The notes: a model not told the origin generated them from the sequence alone. A stretch of 64,000 bases of DNA from Hanleya hanleyi (GCA_036873755.1 JAVTVY010019452.1:1-64000); one strand, 5' to 3'; positions 23,391 through 35,956 are shown, counted from the first letter of the stretch. A program made the numbers and translations.

Positions 23391-24503
23391 AGTGTACATG
23401 ATCACAGAGTCTTTGAAACAAACCAACCATTCTGTCAAAATATAAATTATCGGGTTAATTGCAGAATTGGCGTAAATAAAAATGATTGAAACTACGTAAA
23501 CAGGGAATGGAATATAACCAAATTGATGCAGTGGCTAGAGTATACAAAATGGCACCCAACAATTTAAATACATCGTGATGATCACGCTCGCGGTTCTCGA
23601 ACACTGATTGTTCTGGGTTCTTATCTGAGACATTTTTGAGGATGATCCGGTGATTGAAGGTCTGACACGTTTAGAAACTGTCTGAGTTAGGTTGACGTTA
23701 ATATCTCCCAGAAATAGCTCACATCGTCCACTTGAAGGTCTTGCTGGTTTTGTCTCAGTTGCGTCGCCTCCGGAAAATATGGAGTTGCCATCCACTATGG
23801 AGTTTCTCTCCTCAGCAACATCTATTACTGCCAGTGAGCTTATGACTGTCTCGTCTTTGTGTTTTGCACTTTGATCAGATATTCTTGTCTTCTTCCCCGA
23901 ACACTGACCTTTCATCCTTTTCTTCAGTGAGAGAAGAAGAGAAACATAGGCGGTAACCAGAAATATGGCGGGTGCCCAGAAAGCCACAATGACTAGCGGG
24001 ATTATGACGGCTGGGGGGCTAAGCAAGCACATCCCGTCTGCCGTCAAAATGACAGATTTATCACTAAACAGGAGCCCCCAAAAGAAAGTCAACCAGATCA
24101 CAAATCCAGAGATCCACATGGCCATTGCTATTACCACTGTCCGACGTTTGGTGAACTGTGTTCTGTATTGAATGGGAGACGCGACACACTTGTATCTGTC
24201 ATAAGCGATGGCATCAAGTAGAAGGGCTGACACGTACACCAAACTGTAGCCTACCAAGAGATAAAAGACACATAGCGGGAGCCCAAACAGCCATTTGTGG
24301 AATACTGTATCGATAACATTAAGTGGTAAGCAAATCAGACCCACTCCAAAGTCGGCGGCTGCCAAGGAAGTCGTATAAATCTTGAAATTAGACGAAAATT
24401 GTTTATTCTTCCTTATGCACAGAATAATAAACACATTTCCACTAACAGTCACTATGGCTAGAACAACAAAGATGGAAAACATCACAATATCCATAGTTGA
24501 CAT
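23391..24503 (-). pseudogene. Class A GPCR, second copy, broken
   Basis: Paralogue of the receptor at 6465-7577. From ATG at 24503 it is open for 322 residues through TM6, then stops at TAG (23535-23537) exactly where the other copy has TGG for W315 in CIIW. Past the stop the frame still encodes TM7, with a canonical NPIIY. Then 19 bases present in the other copy are missing (junction near 23434), which shifts the frame in helix 8. So TM7 and the C-tail cannot be made by normal reading. The seven-residue-longer N-terminus starts MSTMDIVM. DRY is kept; residue 3.32 is G85. An upstream in-frame NST sequon matches the NRT of copy 1. The intact ORF up to TM6 and low damage suggest recent loss, or an assembly or allelic variant. 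Confidence 0.85.
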
Positions 24504-25096
24504 TGCAAGCGAATATTTTCTTGTGGTGCTGTTGATAATTCGCAGAAGTTTCTACAATTCACCATTTTTTCAAAGACACTCAGGTGAAACTCGGAGGTTT
24601 AACTGTAACTTGAGTCGTGGGTAACTCGCAAAACGTCTGCATCAATTAAATGGATGCGTTTTCTCCATAAAAGCCGACGGTAAGGCCGCATGCTCTGTCC
24701 TGTGCTTATTTGTTTCCAGTCCTGACGTTTTAACAGAATCGTTACCCGCCTCGAAGAAGACTGAATTATTAAACAGGTCGAATTGTCGAATTCCGTTGCA
24801 TTACCTACTCAGATTATTTTGTTCACGGGTTTCCTATTTCAATTTGAGTATTGATCCTTTTGTAGGTGTATAGAAATTATGCTTTGATTTCCATTTGGTT
24901 TATATTCCGAAGATATCAGTAAACAGCGAATCCCCAACACCATAATTGTATAATGTATCAATATTAATATAAGAGCACGCGGCTTTGTAGATGTCATTAC
25001 GTTTCTTACTCTAGCGTGGACTTTCAACATTAGCATTTTACTTTTAGAATGACACAGGATTTCGAATATTTATTTCATCGCAACAAAAAAAATGTT

Positions 25097-26285
25097 CAGC
25101 AGTGCCCATTACAATGAATTTTGTGGTGAAAAGTACACGGTGGAACTACCGCATTAATGGATAACCATGGAAAGTACCTTTGTTTCACGAGATTGTGGGA
25201 GGTAAAGCACAAAAATCAATTTGCTTCTGTAGCCTCCTCGCCACGAGAAACATTGTAATGAACCACTGTTTGACACAGAATGTTTTCCCTTGCTGACAAG
25301 GATCGCCGATAACGTTACCGCGGCTTCGTTTCTAAAACCAATTAAATTCAATGTGTCGTTGTATGCACTGCATTTCTGTTCTTCATTGTCTTGAAAATGT
25401 CCAAAGGGCTATGGTCTCTTTCCCCAGGCAGCGGCCCATACACACTGCACACTAAAACGCATCAGTCGTACCAGGCAGACGGCAAACAAAAGAGACATAC
25501 TGCGCCGTGGCAGGCTAATTTTTCTCATTCCAATCGAAGAAACTATTTGTTGAACTTAAAGCGTATTGTATTTACATGTAACATATAGGTTCTTATAACA
25601 ATAATCTTCTGGTAATATACAACCATGTTTTTGATTGAATATCAATCGATCAAATATGTAAACTGTGTTAGCACCAAAGGGTTATCTATTTTCTATTCAT
25701 TTGTATACCTGGCCTGTATACACCGAATCAAAAATGTGTAGAAACTTTTTCTAGTGACAGTTACTGAGTTGTTTATTATTCACTCGTGGACAGTCCACTG
25801 TTTAATAAGTGTTGAAATCTGTATCTGCTGTTATTTCCTCTGTGGCATCATTTCAGAGGGCGGAGTATTTGCCTCTCTTTAGTCTCTTGTTTCTGTAGTA
25901 AGCGTGCTGCACAACACCAATTTTACTGGCTTGGCCTGATTCTCTTTTACGCACAGCTCAGCCGGACATATTTTTAGCGTGCATACAGATATATAACATC
26001 AGAACTGAATAGATATTTCTTCAGCGGTCTGTGAATAGTTCATACACAACAATATAGGAAAATGTAGAGTAATATATATGCACTCTTCAATGATTTATAA
26101 GCTTTTACTGGGACTTTCACTTTCTAGCTGGCGTGAAATACATGGATACAACGATCACATGCTCATGGAATTAATTATAGTTTATAATTAATTATAGGCT
26201 ATATACACGTAAAAGCTATTCTTAGAATATTTTAGATAAAGAAATGCCGAAAATAATATAAAATGGCGGAAAATGATCACATTAT
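25097..26285. other. Non-coding, no recognised feature
   Basis: AT-rich sequence after the end of unit B. I see no gene, repeat array or inverted termini. Open frames are all under 70 codons without motifs. Confidence 0.6.
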
Positions 26286-26289
26286 AAAC

Positions 26290-26376
26290 GACAAAATGAG
26301 TCTCGAACCCACAAGGACGAAAAAAAACTTATCTGTGGCCTCAACGCAGCGCCTAGCCTATTGAGCTAACAGATAT
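26290..26376 (-). pseudogene. tRNA-like sequence, probably tRNA-derived SINE head
   Basis: On the minus strand, GTTAGCTCAATAGGCTAGGC (near 26353-26373) is a good RNA polymerase III A box and GTGGGTTCGAGACTC (26299-26313) a good B box. They are spaced about 50 bp, as in a tRNA. The anticodon arm is distorted by a run of T, and the acceptor arms do not pair convincingly, so I do not call a functional tRNA. Confidence 0.55.
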
Positions 26377-27557
26377 CCTTATAATCTTATCCCAGATTAG
26401 TAAACAAAAATCTTTAAGGCAAGTCAGAACAAAAAGAGATATATATATATGTATGGAATGTAAAGATAAATTGAATGAATTGATTTCTGTTCTGGTTCTT
26501 GGCTGCCTACTACACAAAAATCTATCCTAAAGGGCTTAAAATACGTCCAATTTATTGAAAATGAACTTTTGACTTGCTTTAAACTTGCAATTATATCCTT
26601 GCTTGCAACAAAATTACCTAGTTTTCTTTAAATATTGAAATCCAATGATATGTACTCTGGGCTATTGCTCCAAAAATAACATTCCGCAACATTTTTCCAC
26701 AGGGCTTAGTAGCTATGGACCGATGGCTAGGGAAAGGGTCATGGCTCTTAGACGATAAGCATTAATTTTATGCTGTATATCACAGTTGTATGGCACTGAT
26801 AACGATGAGGTTTAAATACGTCGCATGCGTTATTAATTGTGTCCGCTCCATTGCCCAGCGGTTGTCATGTAAAACAGGTACCACATCTGATGAAAAAAAA
26901 AATAATAAAAAATAAAAAAAAGTAGGACCGGATGCTGGTAATACTGGTAGGACCGCATGCTGTTCATTCCAACAACTCCAATATCACACCAATAGCACTG
27001 CATGTTCTACAGATATGACAACAATTATCTCACGATCACGTCACACATCTGTACTTTAGATGCGTATCAAGCGACAGTTTTATACAAGATATCTTATAAT
27101 GAATAAAATGGCACTTTATTTTTAGTGTAATGTTACTTCTGCAGGAAGATGGGAGAGAGAGAATTATGTTTTAACGTCGTGTTCAACAATATCCAGCTAT
27201 GTGACATAAGACACTACTACTACTCTACATGGACCATCAAGAGAATGAGCCTTGATTCAGATTTGTTGCTTAGTTAGATTAACTTCATGATATTTTTCCC
27301 TCTGCCTGTGAGGGCACTGAATAGTTTCCACTTCAGGCTGGCTGAATTGACATTTTTCAGCTGGTGAAGCTTGTAACTTAAAGAAGATTTAGCAGCTATA
27401 AAATAAAAATTAAAAAAGGAATCGTTACAACTGTCCATATTTTGCGTAAGGATGCACTTCGACTGTTCCGTATTCACTTTTCATTTTTTGGCCAGCAGAG
27501 TTTTCTCCTCTCATTGGCCTGTGGGACTTCTCGCTGCCTGTGACATCATAATGATAA
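26377..27557. other. Non-coding, no recognised feature
   Basis: AT-rich with short A-runs (near 26890-26920). No gene or repeat structure is supported. Confidence 0.55.
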
Positions 27558-29320
27558 ACAAGAGCCCAAGGGGCTTCAATATACGCCCGTATATCTGGAA
27601 TTACATTGGTTCAAATTTCAAGGTTGTTTAATAGCCTTGATTCCAATTGATCTAGCAATCCAGAGAAAGGTCTACAATTTTTTGCTTATGAGAATGCAAC
27701 ATATATCACATCTTATATTGAATGATAAAATAAAATGAGCTGAACTCTTGGTAACTGGTTGACCTTGAAGCAAGAGCTGAGAGCTCACATATCCCATACT
27801 GAAATCGACAATAGTCAAACACAAGAAAATAGCAGTTTCCCTGCAAATGGATTCCTTTCAGACGAGATAATTTTTCGTGAATGAAGAAGAAAGTGATGAA
27901 GTAAACCTTTGTTCCTGAGTTAATAAACAGGTGTGAAGTTCATAAAGGACTCCTTTCCCCGTTAAATTAGTAACTGTATGGTTTTTATTTCACAACAGTT
28001 TAACTAAATGAAGCGTTTCAAACATGGGAGACAACTCAACAGGACAATATCATATAAATGGAGGGGAAAGACTTTTGAATATTCCAACAATATTCCAACA
28101 CATTTAGTCAGCTAAGCTTGATTCAGTTTTGGGGACTGCGACCTAGACCTTTGACAAATTGATCTCATATGTATGGCTCCACTTTGCCATGCGAGTAAGG
28201 TATACTCAAAGTTTGGTACCAATCCATACCTTGAAACTAGAGCTATCGCATGGACAATAAATGTTAATGGATGAATGGACAGAACTCAACATCGCATTAC
28301 ATGACCTCGTCTTCGACAGGCATATGAAAATGTGACTTTTAATGATTTCTTGATTTTGGGGTCACAGTGACCTTGACCTTTGACCTTGACCTCAATTTTG
28401 ATACACAACACATCGTCTTCCCTCAATCTATCAATGCACACAAAAAATCATGATTTTTAATGATTTCCTGATTTTGGGGTCACAGTGACCTTGACCTTGG
28501 GCTAAATTTTGGTACATGGCAAACCGTCTCCCCTCAATTTCTCAATGGACACAAAAAATCATGATTTTTAACAATTTCACGATTTTTGGGTCATAGTGAC
28601 CTTGACCTTTGACCTTGACCTACATTTTGGTATGTGACTCATTGTGTCTCCTTAATGTATCTACTGACACAAAAAATGTTATTTTTGATAATTTCCTAAT
28701 TTTGGGGTCAGTGACCTTTGACCTTGACCTAATTTTTGGTATGCATCACTTCATTTCCGCCTATTGAATCCACTCACAAAAAATTAGAAATTTTTAACGA
28801 TTTCCTGATTTTTCGATCACACTGACCTTTGACCTCTGACCTTGACCTACATTTAATATGCAACACATCGTTCCCCCCTAGGGCATCCACTCACCAAAAA
28901 TTAGAACTGTAGATAGAAAACTAACAACGATCAATGATTTCCTGATTTTTGACAACAGTGACCTTTGACCTCTGACCTCGACCTTAATTTTGGTATGCGA
29001 CACATCGTCTCCACCTGGCGTATCCACTCACAAAAAATTGCAACTGTGGATAGAAAACGTTCACAGATATAGACCGGACACGAACACTTCAGTGATTTCC
29101 TGTTTTTTATGCCAGTGACCTTTGACCTGTGACCTTGACCTTCATTTTGGTACGCGACACATCGTCTCCCCGTAGGGTATCCACTCACCAAAAATTGGAG
29201 CTGTGAATAGGAAACTGTCCCAGATATAGACCGGACACGAGAACCGGACAGACGGACAGACGGACAGACGGACGGAAACCGCCATCCCATAATACGACCG
29301 CCTTTTGGGCGGGCGTATAA
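27558..29320. repeat. Mollusc-type dispersed element with tandem TGACCTTTGACC units
   Basis: The element starts ACAAGAGCCCAAGGGGCTTC then AATATACGCCCG, and ends CGCCTTTTGGGCGGGCGTAT; the ATACGCCCG and CGGGCGTAT ends are inverted. From about 28300 it holds seven units of roughly 110-150 bp, each with TTTCCTGATTTTGGGGTCA, then AGTGACCTTTGACCTTGACC-like words, then GGTATGCGACACATCGTCTC. It closes with a GACGGACAGACGGACAGACG track. The 148-codon minus-strand frame inside it (28931-29377) is repeat-derived. Similar elements are, to my knowledge, abundant in bivalves. Confidence 0.8.
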
Positions 29321-30100
29321 AAAGGAAGAAAACATCGATTCTCCTGTCATCCAAAGAGTGCGTGAATAACTGTTCATGTGTGAAACACGAGTGGTTTTAA
29401 ATAAAGTACACCTTGTCTATGCATTCAATTACTCGATATCTGTGAAGACGACATTTGTAATGTGATACACTTTGAAAGTGTACAGTGCCCACCATCTGCC
29501 TTTATAAGTATGTCAATCTGCATAATTCCAAAATTGACTATTTGAGCTGTACTCTCATAAAAGTAACATTCACCGGACTATTTAATTTAATTGAATAATG
29601 AATATTCCAGGGCCTCAATGCAACGATTTTGTTGATGTAAGAAAATACCCCATGATCATGACCCCATGGTTGAAATCTGCGCCGTACTGTTCACTGCATA
29701 GTGAACGCTTTGCCAAAAAAACTGTTATTTCATATTACATATCTCCATGTTATTATCGCATGTGATGATCTCCTACGAATCGACCGATGTACTGCTGATT
29801 GATGTTGGCGTATCTTTACCAATATTTGCCTCTTTTCGCTCAAATTACGCACAAATAAGAAAATATTTGGTTTAAGCATAATTTATTGAATCAGTGGGAG
29901 CACAATGAGCCGGAGCTCGTTAGTCTGCCTTTCAGTCGTATATGCAAACAGTAGTTATTATTCAACAAATACACAGAGAATATGTACAGATTAGGAGGCA
30001 TATATATACAAACGTCTAGTCCGTCATTCAATATTCAGCCGTCGTCCATTGAAGAATTTCCGCTTCCATAATCCAATGACCTAATTCATTTAATAACAGT
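29321..30100. other. Non-coding, no recognised feature
   Basis: Nothing gene-like. The stretch runs from the end of the TGACCT element to the CACTGTAAA terminus at 30102. Confidence 0.55.
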
Positions 30101-30101
30101 A

Positions 30102-30345
30102 CACTGTAAATAGGCTAAACACTTTATAAACACTTGATGTGTCTCAAAATAAAACACTAGTGTCTCAAAATTAAACACTAGTGTTTAAAATCAAAACACT
30201 AGTGTTTTAGTGGCACAGAGAAAGTGTTTATCACAAATACAAAAACACTTTTTCTCAAAAGTGTTTTAATCGCAAACACTTCATAAACACATGAATCTTA
30301 AGTGTTTCGCTGTAAAACACTAGTGTTTTAATAGACCATAAGTGT
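30102..30345. mobile_element. Element end with AACACTAGTGTT palindrome array
   Basis: It begins CACTGTAAA, like the terminus at 8688, and is followed by about ten copies of the palindromic word AAACACTAGTGTTT or its halves (AAACACTT, AAGTGTTT). No inverse CACTGTAAA terminus is seen downstream, so the right boundary is uncertain. No coding sequence. Confidence 0.5.
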
Positions 30346-31001
30346 TTTGAGAAAAGGGGAAAGGGGTATAACTTTGCTGAATTTTTTTTTGGAAAAAGGG
30401 AATGTGTTGACGTGTATGGTCTAGAACATTGTGTGTATTGGCCATACATTTTCCACCCTTACAGCACTTTTGCGTACGGTAACATGACTTTTATAAAGTG
30501 ATTATACTGATCTCTACTGTTAAAATTTGATTATTCATATGTTGTCCAATGTACTAATACCGCGTAACGATGCACATGCGACTATGTTCATCATTCAGGC
30601 CGGCCCGCGCTGGAACTCTTCTGTGTTCGGAGGTAGTTTTTGGTCATTCGAACGAACAGCAGCCCGCCAAAATGCGTTGCAGACGGTTGATTGATGCAGT
30701 GGCAGTTATCTTTATTTCACACGACTACATACTTCCTTGAGTACCTGAAACCATCCACAGTGTGAGTACATTCAATCGTTATGATTCCGTTTAATATTCA
30801 TGCAGTCGCGAAACTGTGTGTGGAGAGACTGTAAATTCATGTGTACTGACATGTGAACAACATGCACCGTGGGCTAACGCGTGATCGTTTCTAATTTATT
30901 CGGAAGTTTGTTCGTATGATGAGTATTGACTCTAAATCTGAGTATTGACATTACGAGATGTATAGTAGTGTATATGTATAGTTATATCTCTTATAGTTCT
31001 G
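30346..31001. other. Non-coding flank of the composite array
   Basis: No gene supported. A short ATG frame near 30671 (MRCRRLIDAVAVIF) ends after about 22 codons. The last three bases, CTG, are the left target-site copy of composite element A. Confidence 0.5.
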
Positions 31002-34000
31002 GGGCCGGTTGTTCGAAGCGCTATTAGCGCTAATCTAGGATTAAATCTGCCTAATCCAAGGTTTAAATTTAATACTCCGATTAACCTGTTGTTCGAAGCG
31101 CGATTACCTTAATACCGCTATTAAATATCCCTAATACGCGATTAAATTTAATACACCTCCGGGGGGTGTATTAACGACTATTAAATCGCTCGTGCACGAT
31201 TAGCGAGACACGTGGATGAGTCTGGGCGAACCCGGTCCCGGAAGTGATAAAATTCTATGGGTCTTTCAAATTATTTCGAAAGCATTTCACCAGTTTTAAC
31301 ACTAGGCATGCGAAATGGAAGCTAAAACGTTAGTCCTTGAGTGTGTTCAAGTCTTGTTGACGTGGAAACTGAAATTTTACTGTTACAAACGATAGAACGA
31401 TAGACCAATTGATCCCTTCCAGTTCCAGTTTGAATCGTGAAAGTCGAGTTGACAATGATCGTCTTGGTTCTCAACTTGAAAGTGAATTGATGTGTTATAA
31501 GCCTACCTTCTAGTCTAAATTCATTTAAACTTCCTCTCCAGAAAAGATCGTCACAGACGCCTTCGTTTGTGTTTAATCTTTGAAAATCCCCCGATAAATC
31601 AGTCGACAAAGACGAAAAGGACAAGTGGGCACGCTGTTGACATCGTTATGGCCTTGGCCTTGACCTTGGTTTATTTCAAGGGAAACAACTCGTTATATTT
31701 TCTTTATTAAGTACTTTTGACTGGTTTTCTCCCCTTATTTAAAGGAGTGGCATTCTTACTGGTTTAGCCATGTAGGTTATAAATGTTTTAACCATTATTG
31801 AAATATTTGAGATTTATAAGAGACTCGAGAGTGTAATTTTTTGAACAAATAATAGGAAACTACAAGCGGATATGAACTAAAAATCTATACAACCAATAGA
31901 ATCCATATAAAAAAAAAACATCTCCCTCTTTAAAAACTCAGTTTGTTCTGAAAATAACTGAATATCAATATTAGTTTTATTTACTACTTGAAGTTGCATT
32001 AGAATTGGAAATGCAAAGCAAATAGGCTTACAGAATGCATTGAACCAGTTGCCTAGCTTTTGAATAAAATGTTTCTCCTGTTTCATGTGAACTATGATCA
32101 TGCACCAACTTGGAAGGACCTAGTAAGTGGTACAAAATGCCATTAATTAAAAAATATATATTTAGCATTCAATATACATAGAAAATAGTTTCACCAGCAT
32201 AAAATATAATTTACATGAAATGGGAAAAAATTTCCATGGTAGAAAATATATTTCAACAAAATAGAAAATGTTCTTACCTGGGCAGAAAATACTTTTCATT
32301 GGATTAAAAAATAACTTTCACCTAATTAGAATTGAATGTTGAGAGCCACAGGAATATTTCACATCCCATGCAGGGTGAGACTAATTTAGGATATCAAACA
32401 TCATTATATCTGGGGAAACTATAGACTCGGATATCGACCATCTTTATTCTGTGTGCATGGGGAAACTGGACTTGGATAGCGAGCGTCTTCATAGGGCATA
32501 CATGGCCAGACATACCAGACTGGACTAGGATTCGAAACATATCCATTCTGTATAGTGGAACTTGGATATCAGCCAGCATCTTCATTCTGTATGCATGGCA
32601 AAACTATATTGAGACGAGGTCTTAGTATGGCACACATAGTGTGACTGGGCAAGAATTTCGAACAGCTTCATTCTTTTGATTACATAAACTAGACTTGAAT
32701 ATTAACAGTCTCTATACTGCATTTAGGAGTAGAGGAGACCTGAGTTTGAACATTTTCAAGTGTATTATAGTGAGACTGCAATTGTTGTTATAATAGTCAC
32801 TGTATAGATTCTACATCTTAAAGTGTAGGCCTATATTTTTGTTCTGGCATCATCTTAAGAAAGTTGATACCAAGTATAGTCTTTCTCCATATTTTAAAGC
32901 TAGGGGAATTGAGATAGTATTAGCGATAAGTGATGTCATTGTGGAATCTTGTGATAGTTTGACCTTGAACATCTACTCAAGACCACTAAAGTTCAGTAGG
33001 ATTCTGATATCATGACCAGATACATATACGGCGCTTTTTTGAAAAGACTTCAGTGTATGGAATTTGTTAACTAATTATTCGAATTTCCTCTACTTGTTGA
33101 ATTTTTTTAAAAATTAAGTAATATATTGCAAAATCACTACTGTTCTCACTTCTATCATGTCTGTAGGCTAAAAGAAATTTTTAACTCTCCATGTTTGCAA
33201 ACTTGAAAATGTGTCCGAAATCAAAGTGGTTTTACAAACATCTGAGGAGCATACAGTGTAACAATGATACAAGACAGATATTCTAATATATTTTTGATTC
33301 AATAATTCCTTGCAGAACACCACATTTTAGTGATGGAATATACAACATTACAATAACTAGCCGGCTAAAATTCTTAGAACAGCCAAACACATCTTTGTGC
33401 ACCTTTTTAAGGAGAAAATTTGATATATAATTTAAGAATTATGAATAATTGAACTAAGAAAATTTTGAGATTTTTGTTTTACTGTGCAAATGTTATTAAC
33501 TTCTCAAGAGACTATCATGACTGAACAAAATTTCCCACAAACGTACAGACCATGAAAATATGATCAAGCCCTATGCCTTCAATATGATTGTGGTGGCCAT
33601 AACCAGATGCATATGTGGTGAAAGTTTGGGGAGGAGAGCTATCCACCAAGAGATATTGTGTAAATAGCATCATACCTACTACTACATGTATCACCTAAAT
33701 TGACCTTTAAAAATGGGTAGAGATATTGTTTATTGTGCTATATTGCGATCAGTAAATGAAATCAACAGAGCTGCAAGTTTATTTTGAGGTGAGTGAACAA
33801 AAATGTACCTGCCCAGTCAGATAATGGGAGTATTGCCTTGTGAGTTCAACAAGGTGCTACACACATCACTCCAGTAGCTTTAGTACAGAGTGGCCTATCT
33901 GCTTGATTTCACCAATTATAATGGTGGACAATCTCCTTAGATTGTTGTGGTTATGTATGGTAAGAGTTTTGTCTTGAAATGTTGCAATATCTGAAAATAA

Positions 34001-34940
34001 ACTTGCAATGGAGATCTGATACCTAATATGTAATCAATATATATTGTTGAGTGGCTTATTATATATATGGCTGCTTTGTGAAATATTTCTGTGAAAAATA
34101 ATTTTCAAAAATGTCAAATTACCACTAACTTAATTATTTTAGAGTCTTTCATTGTGGGATGTTGTTGTTGTAACATGATTGGTATACCCCTCTAAGAAGT
34201 ATCATCATCTTGAAATGAACAAACCACATCAACCTGACAATTTGTGCACATATTCTTCAGATTATATTCATAATCTAAGAAAATATCTGATAAAAAATAA
34301 TTTGAGACATTTTTAACTTTGTCAATTTTGACAAAAGGTCACTTTTGACAAACATATCTTCAGATGAGTACAGATTACAGCAAAACAGAATGAGCTTTTC
34401 TGGATATATCAGTTTGCGATAATTTCTGATATCAAGTTCAGTAGAAGAATTATGAATCATATCATCCTGATCAGCTATGCATGCCTCATGTAGCCATGAT
34501 TAATGAGGAATAATTGTTTATCAAAACTGAATATATTAAAAAGATGACAAACAAGGCATTCTGGGTAGTTCTTGTATGTTTGAATAAACAATTCTGTCAA
34601 ATACATGTATGACATTTTGTGTACCAAATATTTGCAAGGATAAACACTGTTCTAAAATCATTCTTATCTGATAGCTTGACCAGATTTTCAGTAATATTCA
34701 ATAAAGGCAACCTAAAGTATGTGTGTGTGTAAATCTTTAGCTTACTGTGGTTTGTTAATTTCAGATATTTTTGAGGAAGAGACAAATATTGTAACAACAA
34801 CATCCCACAATAAATGACCACCAATCAAAACCACCTGAATTATATTTATGTCAAATTACAGCTCTCTGTGATCAGGTTGGAGATGAACTTCAATCAAGCT
34901 TTGTAGCTTGATTAAGCTAATGGCTCAGTCAAACTATTCC

Positions 34941-35329
34941 CAGGGTTCGTACACTACCTTGAAAATGAAAATTTAGAATTCAAGGCCTTAAATGGCCTTG
35001 ACAATTAGAAAATTATGCTGAATACCTTGAAAACAGGAATTCCTGTCCTTGTTGTCAATTTATTTTATCAAGTTGTAGCTCAAACTTGTGCTGTCCTTTG
35101 CCATTGGGTGGTAAAATTAGCCCCATCATAGCAATATATTTATATATATATATATATATTGATAATCCAAAAGGAAATTCTAAGTCTATTCAAGAAGTGT
35201 GAACAATAATCTTGTCGAAGTAAAAAACAATTAAGAAAATATCTCTGCATAGCTTCAGTGACACTGGAGCTTATACGCCTTGAAAACAGGATCAATTACC
35301 TTGAAGAGAGTCAAGGTGTACAAACACTG
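34941..35329. mobile_element. hAT-like MITE inside copy A
   Basis: The left end reads CAGGGTTCGTACACTACCTT and the right end AAGGTGTACAAACACTG, which is an imperfect inverse. CAGGG-type ends suggest hAT. The 8-bp target duplication is not recognisable, so the insertion is old. It contains a TATATA run near 35145. It is absent from the shorter corresponding part of copy C. Confidence 0.5.
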
Positions 35330-35360
35330 CATGTATTCAGCAACAAAAGAATATTTGGTA

Positions 35361-35524
35361 CACTGTCCCTCATTATAATGCTGAAGTTTGGAGACACTGT
35401 AGCAGGTCTTCAATCATAACCGCAGCATATGGCTGTATACATGGTATACCGGGAGACATGTCAGTGGTAGTTGTTATACTGAAACCAGCCTTATAACGAA
35501 CCATGTTATAATGAGGGACAAGTG
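35361..35524. mobile_element. Tc1/mariner-type MITE
   Basis: 164 bp with ends CACTGTCCCTCATTATAA and TTATAATGAGGGACAAGTG, an inverted pair with one indel. TA stands on each side (35359-35360, 35525-35526). TA target duplication points to Tc1/mariner. No coding sequence. Confidence 0.7.
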
Positions 35525-35704
35525 TATTTTCTTAATAAATATATTATTATTTGAAAACATATCCATATATGTCTTACTAGAGATTTCAGAGTCATTGGAG
35601 TATATATAGCATGCTACGGATGGATGGAGGGTGTCTGGTTCCATGCTGCCTCAAAGATTTCTTCTTTGAAGTAGCAGGAACAACTGAGTGATGCTTAGTT
35701 GGTT

Positions 35705-35769
35705 CGTCGTGATATAGCTGAAATATTGTTGAAAGCGACGTTAAATTCTATTCACTCACTCACTCACTC
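35705..35769 (+). mobile_element. SINE 3' tail with (CACT)n end
   Basis: CGTCGTGATATAGCTGAAAT, then ATTGTTGAAAGCGACGTTAA, then ATTCTATTCACTCACTCACT is the 3' tail shared by the SINEs at 42971, 46433, 55893 and 57012. No head is recognisable here, so it is a 5'-truncated copy. Confidence 0.7.
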
Positions 35770-35956
35770 TACGGAATCGACAAAGTTGATTGGTGAAGAT
35801 GACAGAATGTGTCGCACAAAGATCTGATGATTAATCACCACAGAATGAGCGCTACAGAACTTATTGTTTCAGATATCACAGTTCCACTTATGCCTAAAAT
35901 ACTGTCAGCTCAAACTACCGTGAACATCATAGGCTAGGCTTGTCAAGGACCCCTTG

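Larger units (their letters stand above)
16944..25096. repeat. Segmental duplication, unit B
   Basis: Direct copy of 1-8030. The first ~6.3 kb differ by scattered substitutions and a few indels, for example loss of about 14 bp near 17417. The receptor gene and its upstream flank are more diverged, and the flank has extra blocks at about 24650-24720 and 24800-24900. Homology ends in an A-run near 25090. The sequence before it (16690-16943) is unique in the window and rich in CTGCAGG words. Confidence 0.95.

Noticed and set aside
26290..26376. Functional tRNA gene
   Set aside because: A and B boxes are good, but the anticodon arm is distorted and no acceptor stem pairs; kept only as a tRNA-derived relic.
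28931..29377. 148-codon minus-strand frame with serine- and arginine-rich start
   Set aside because: It lies wholly in the tandem TGACCTTTGACC repeat and translates its units twice over.
31322..31624. 100-codon minus-strand frame inside composite copy A
   Set aside because: It is not kept open in copies B and C, which carry indels and stops at the same place.
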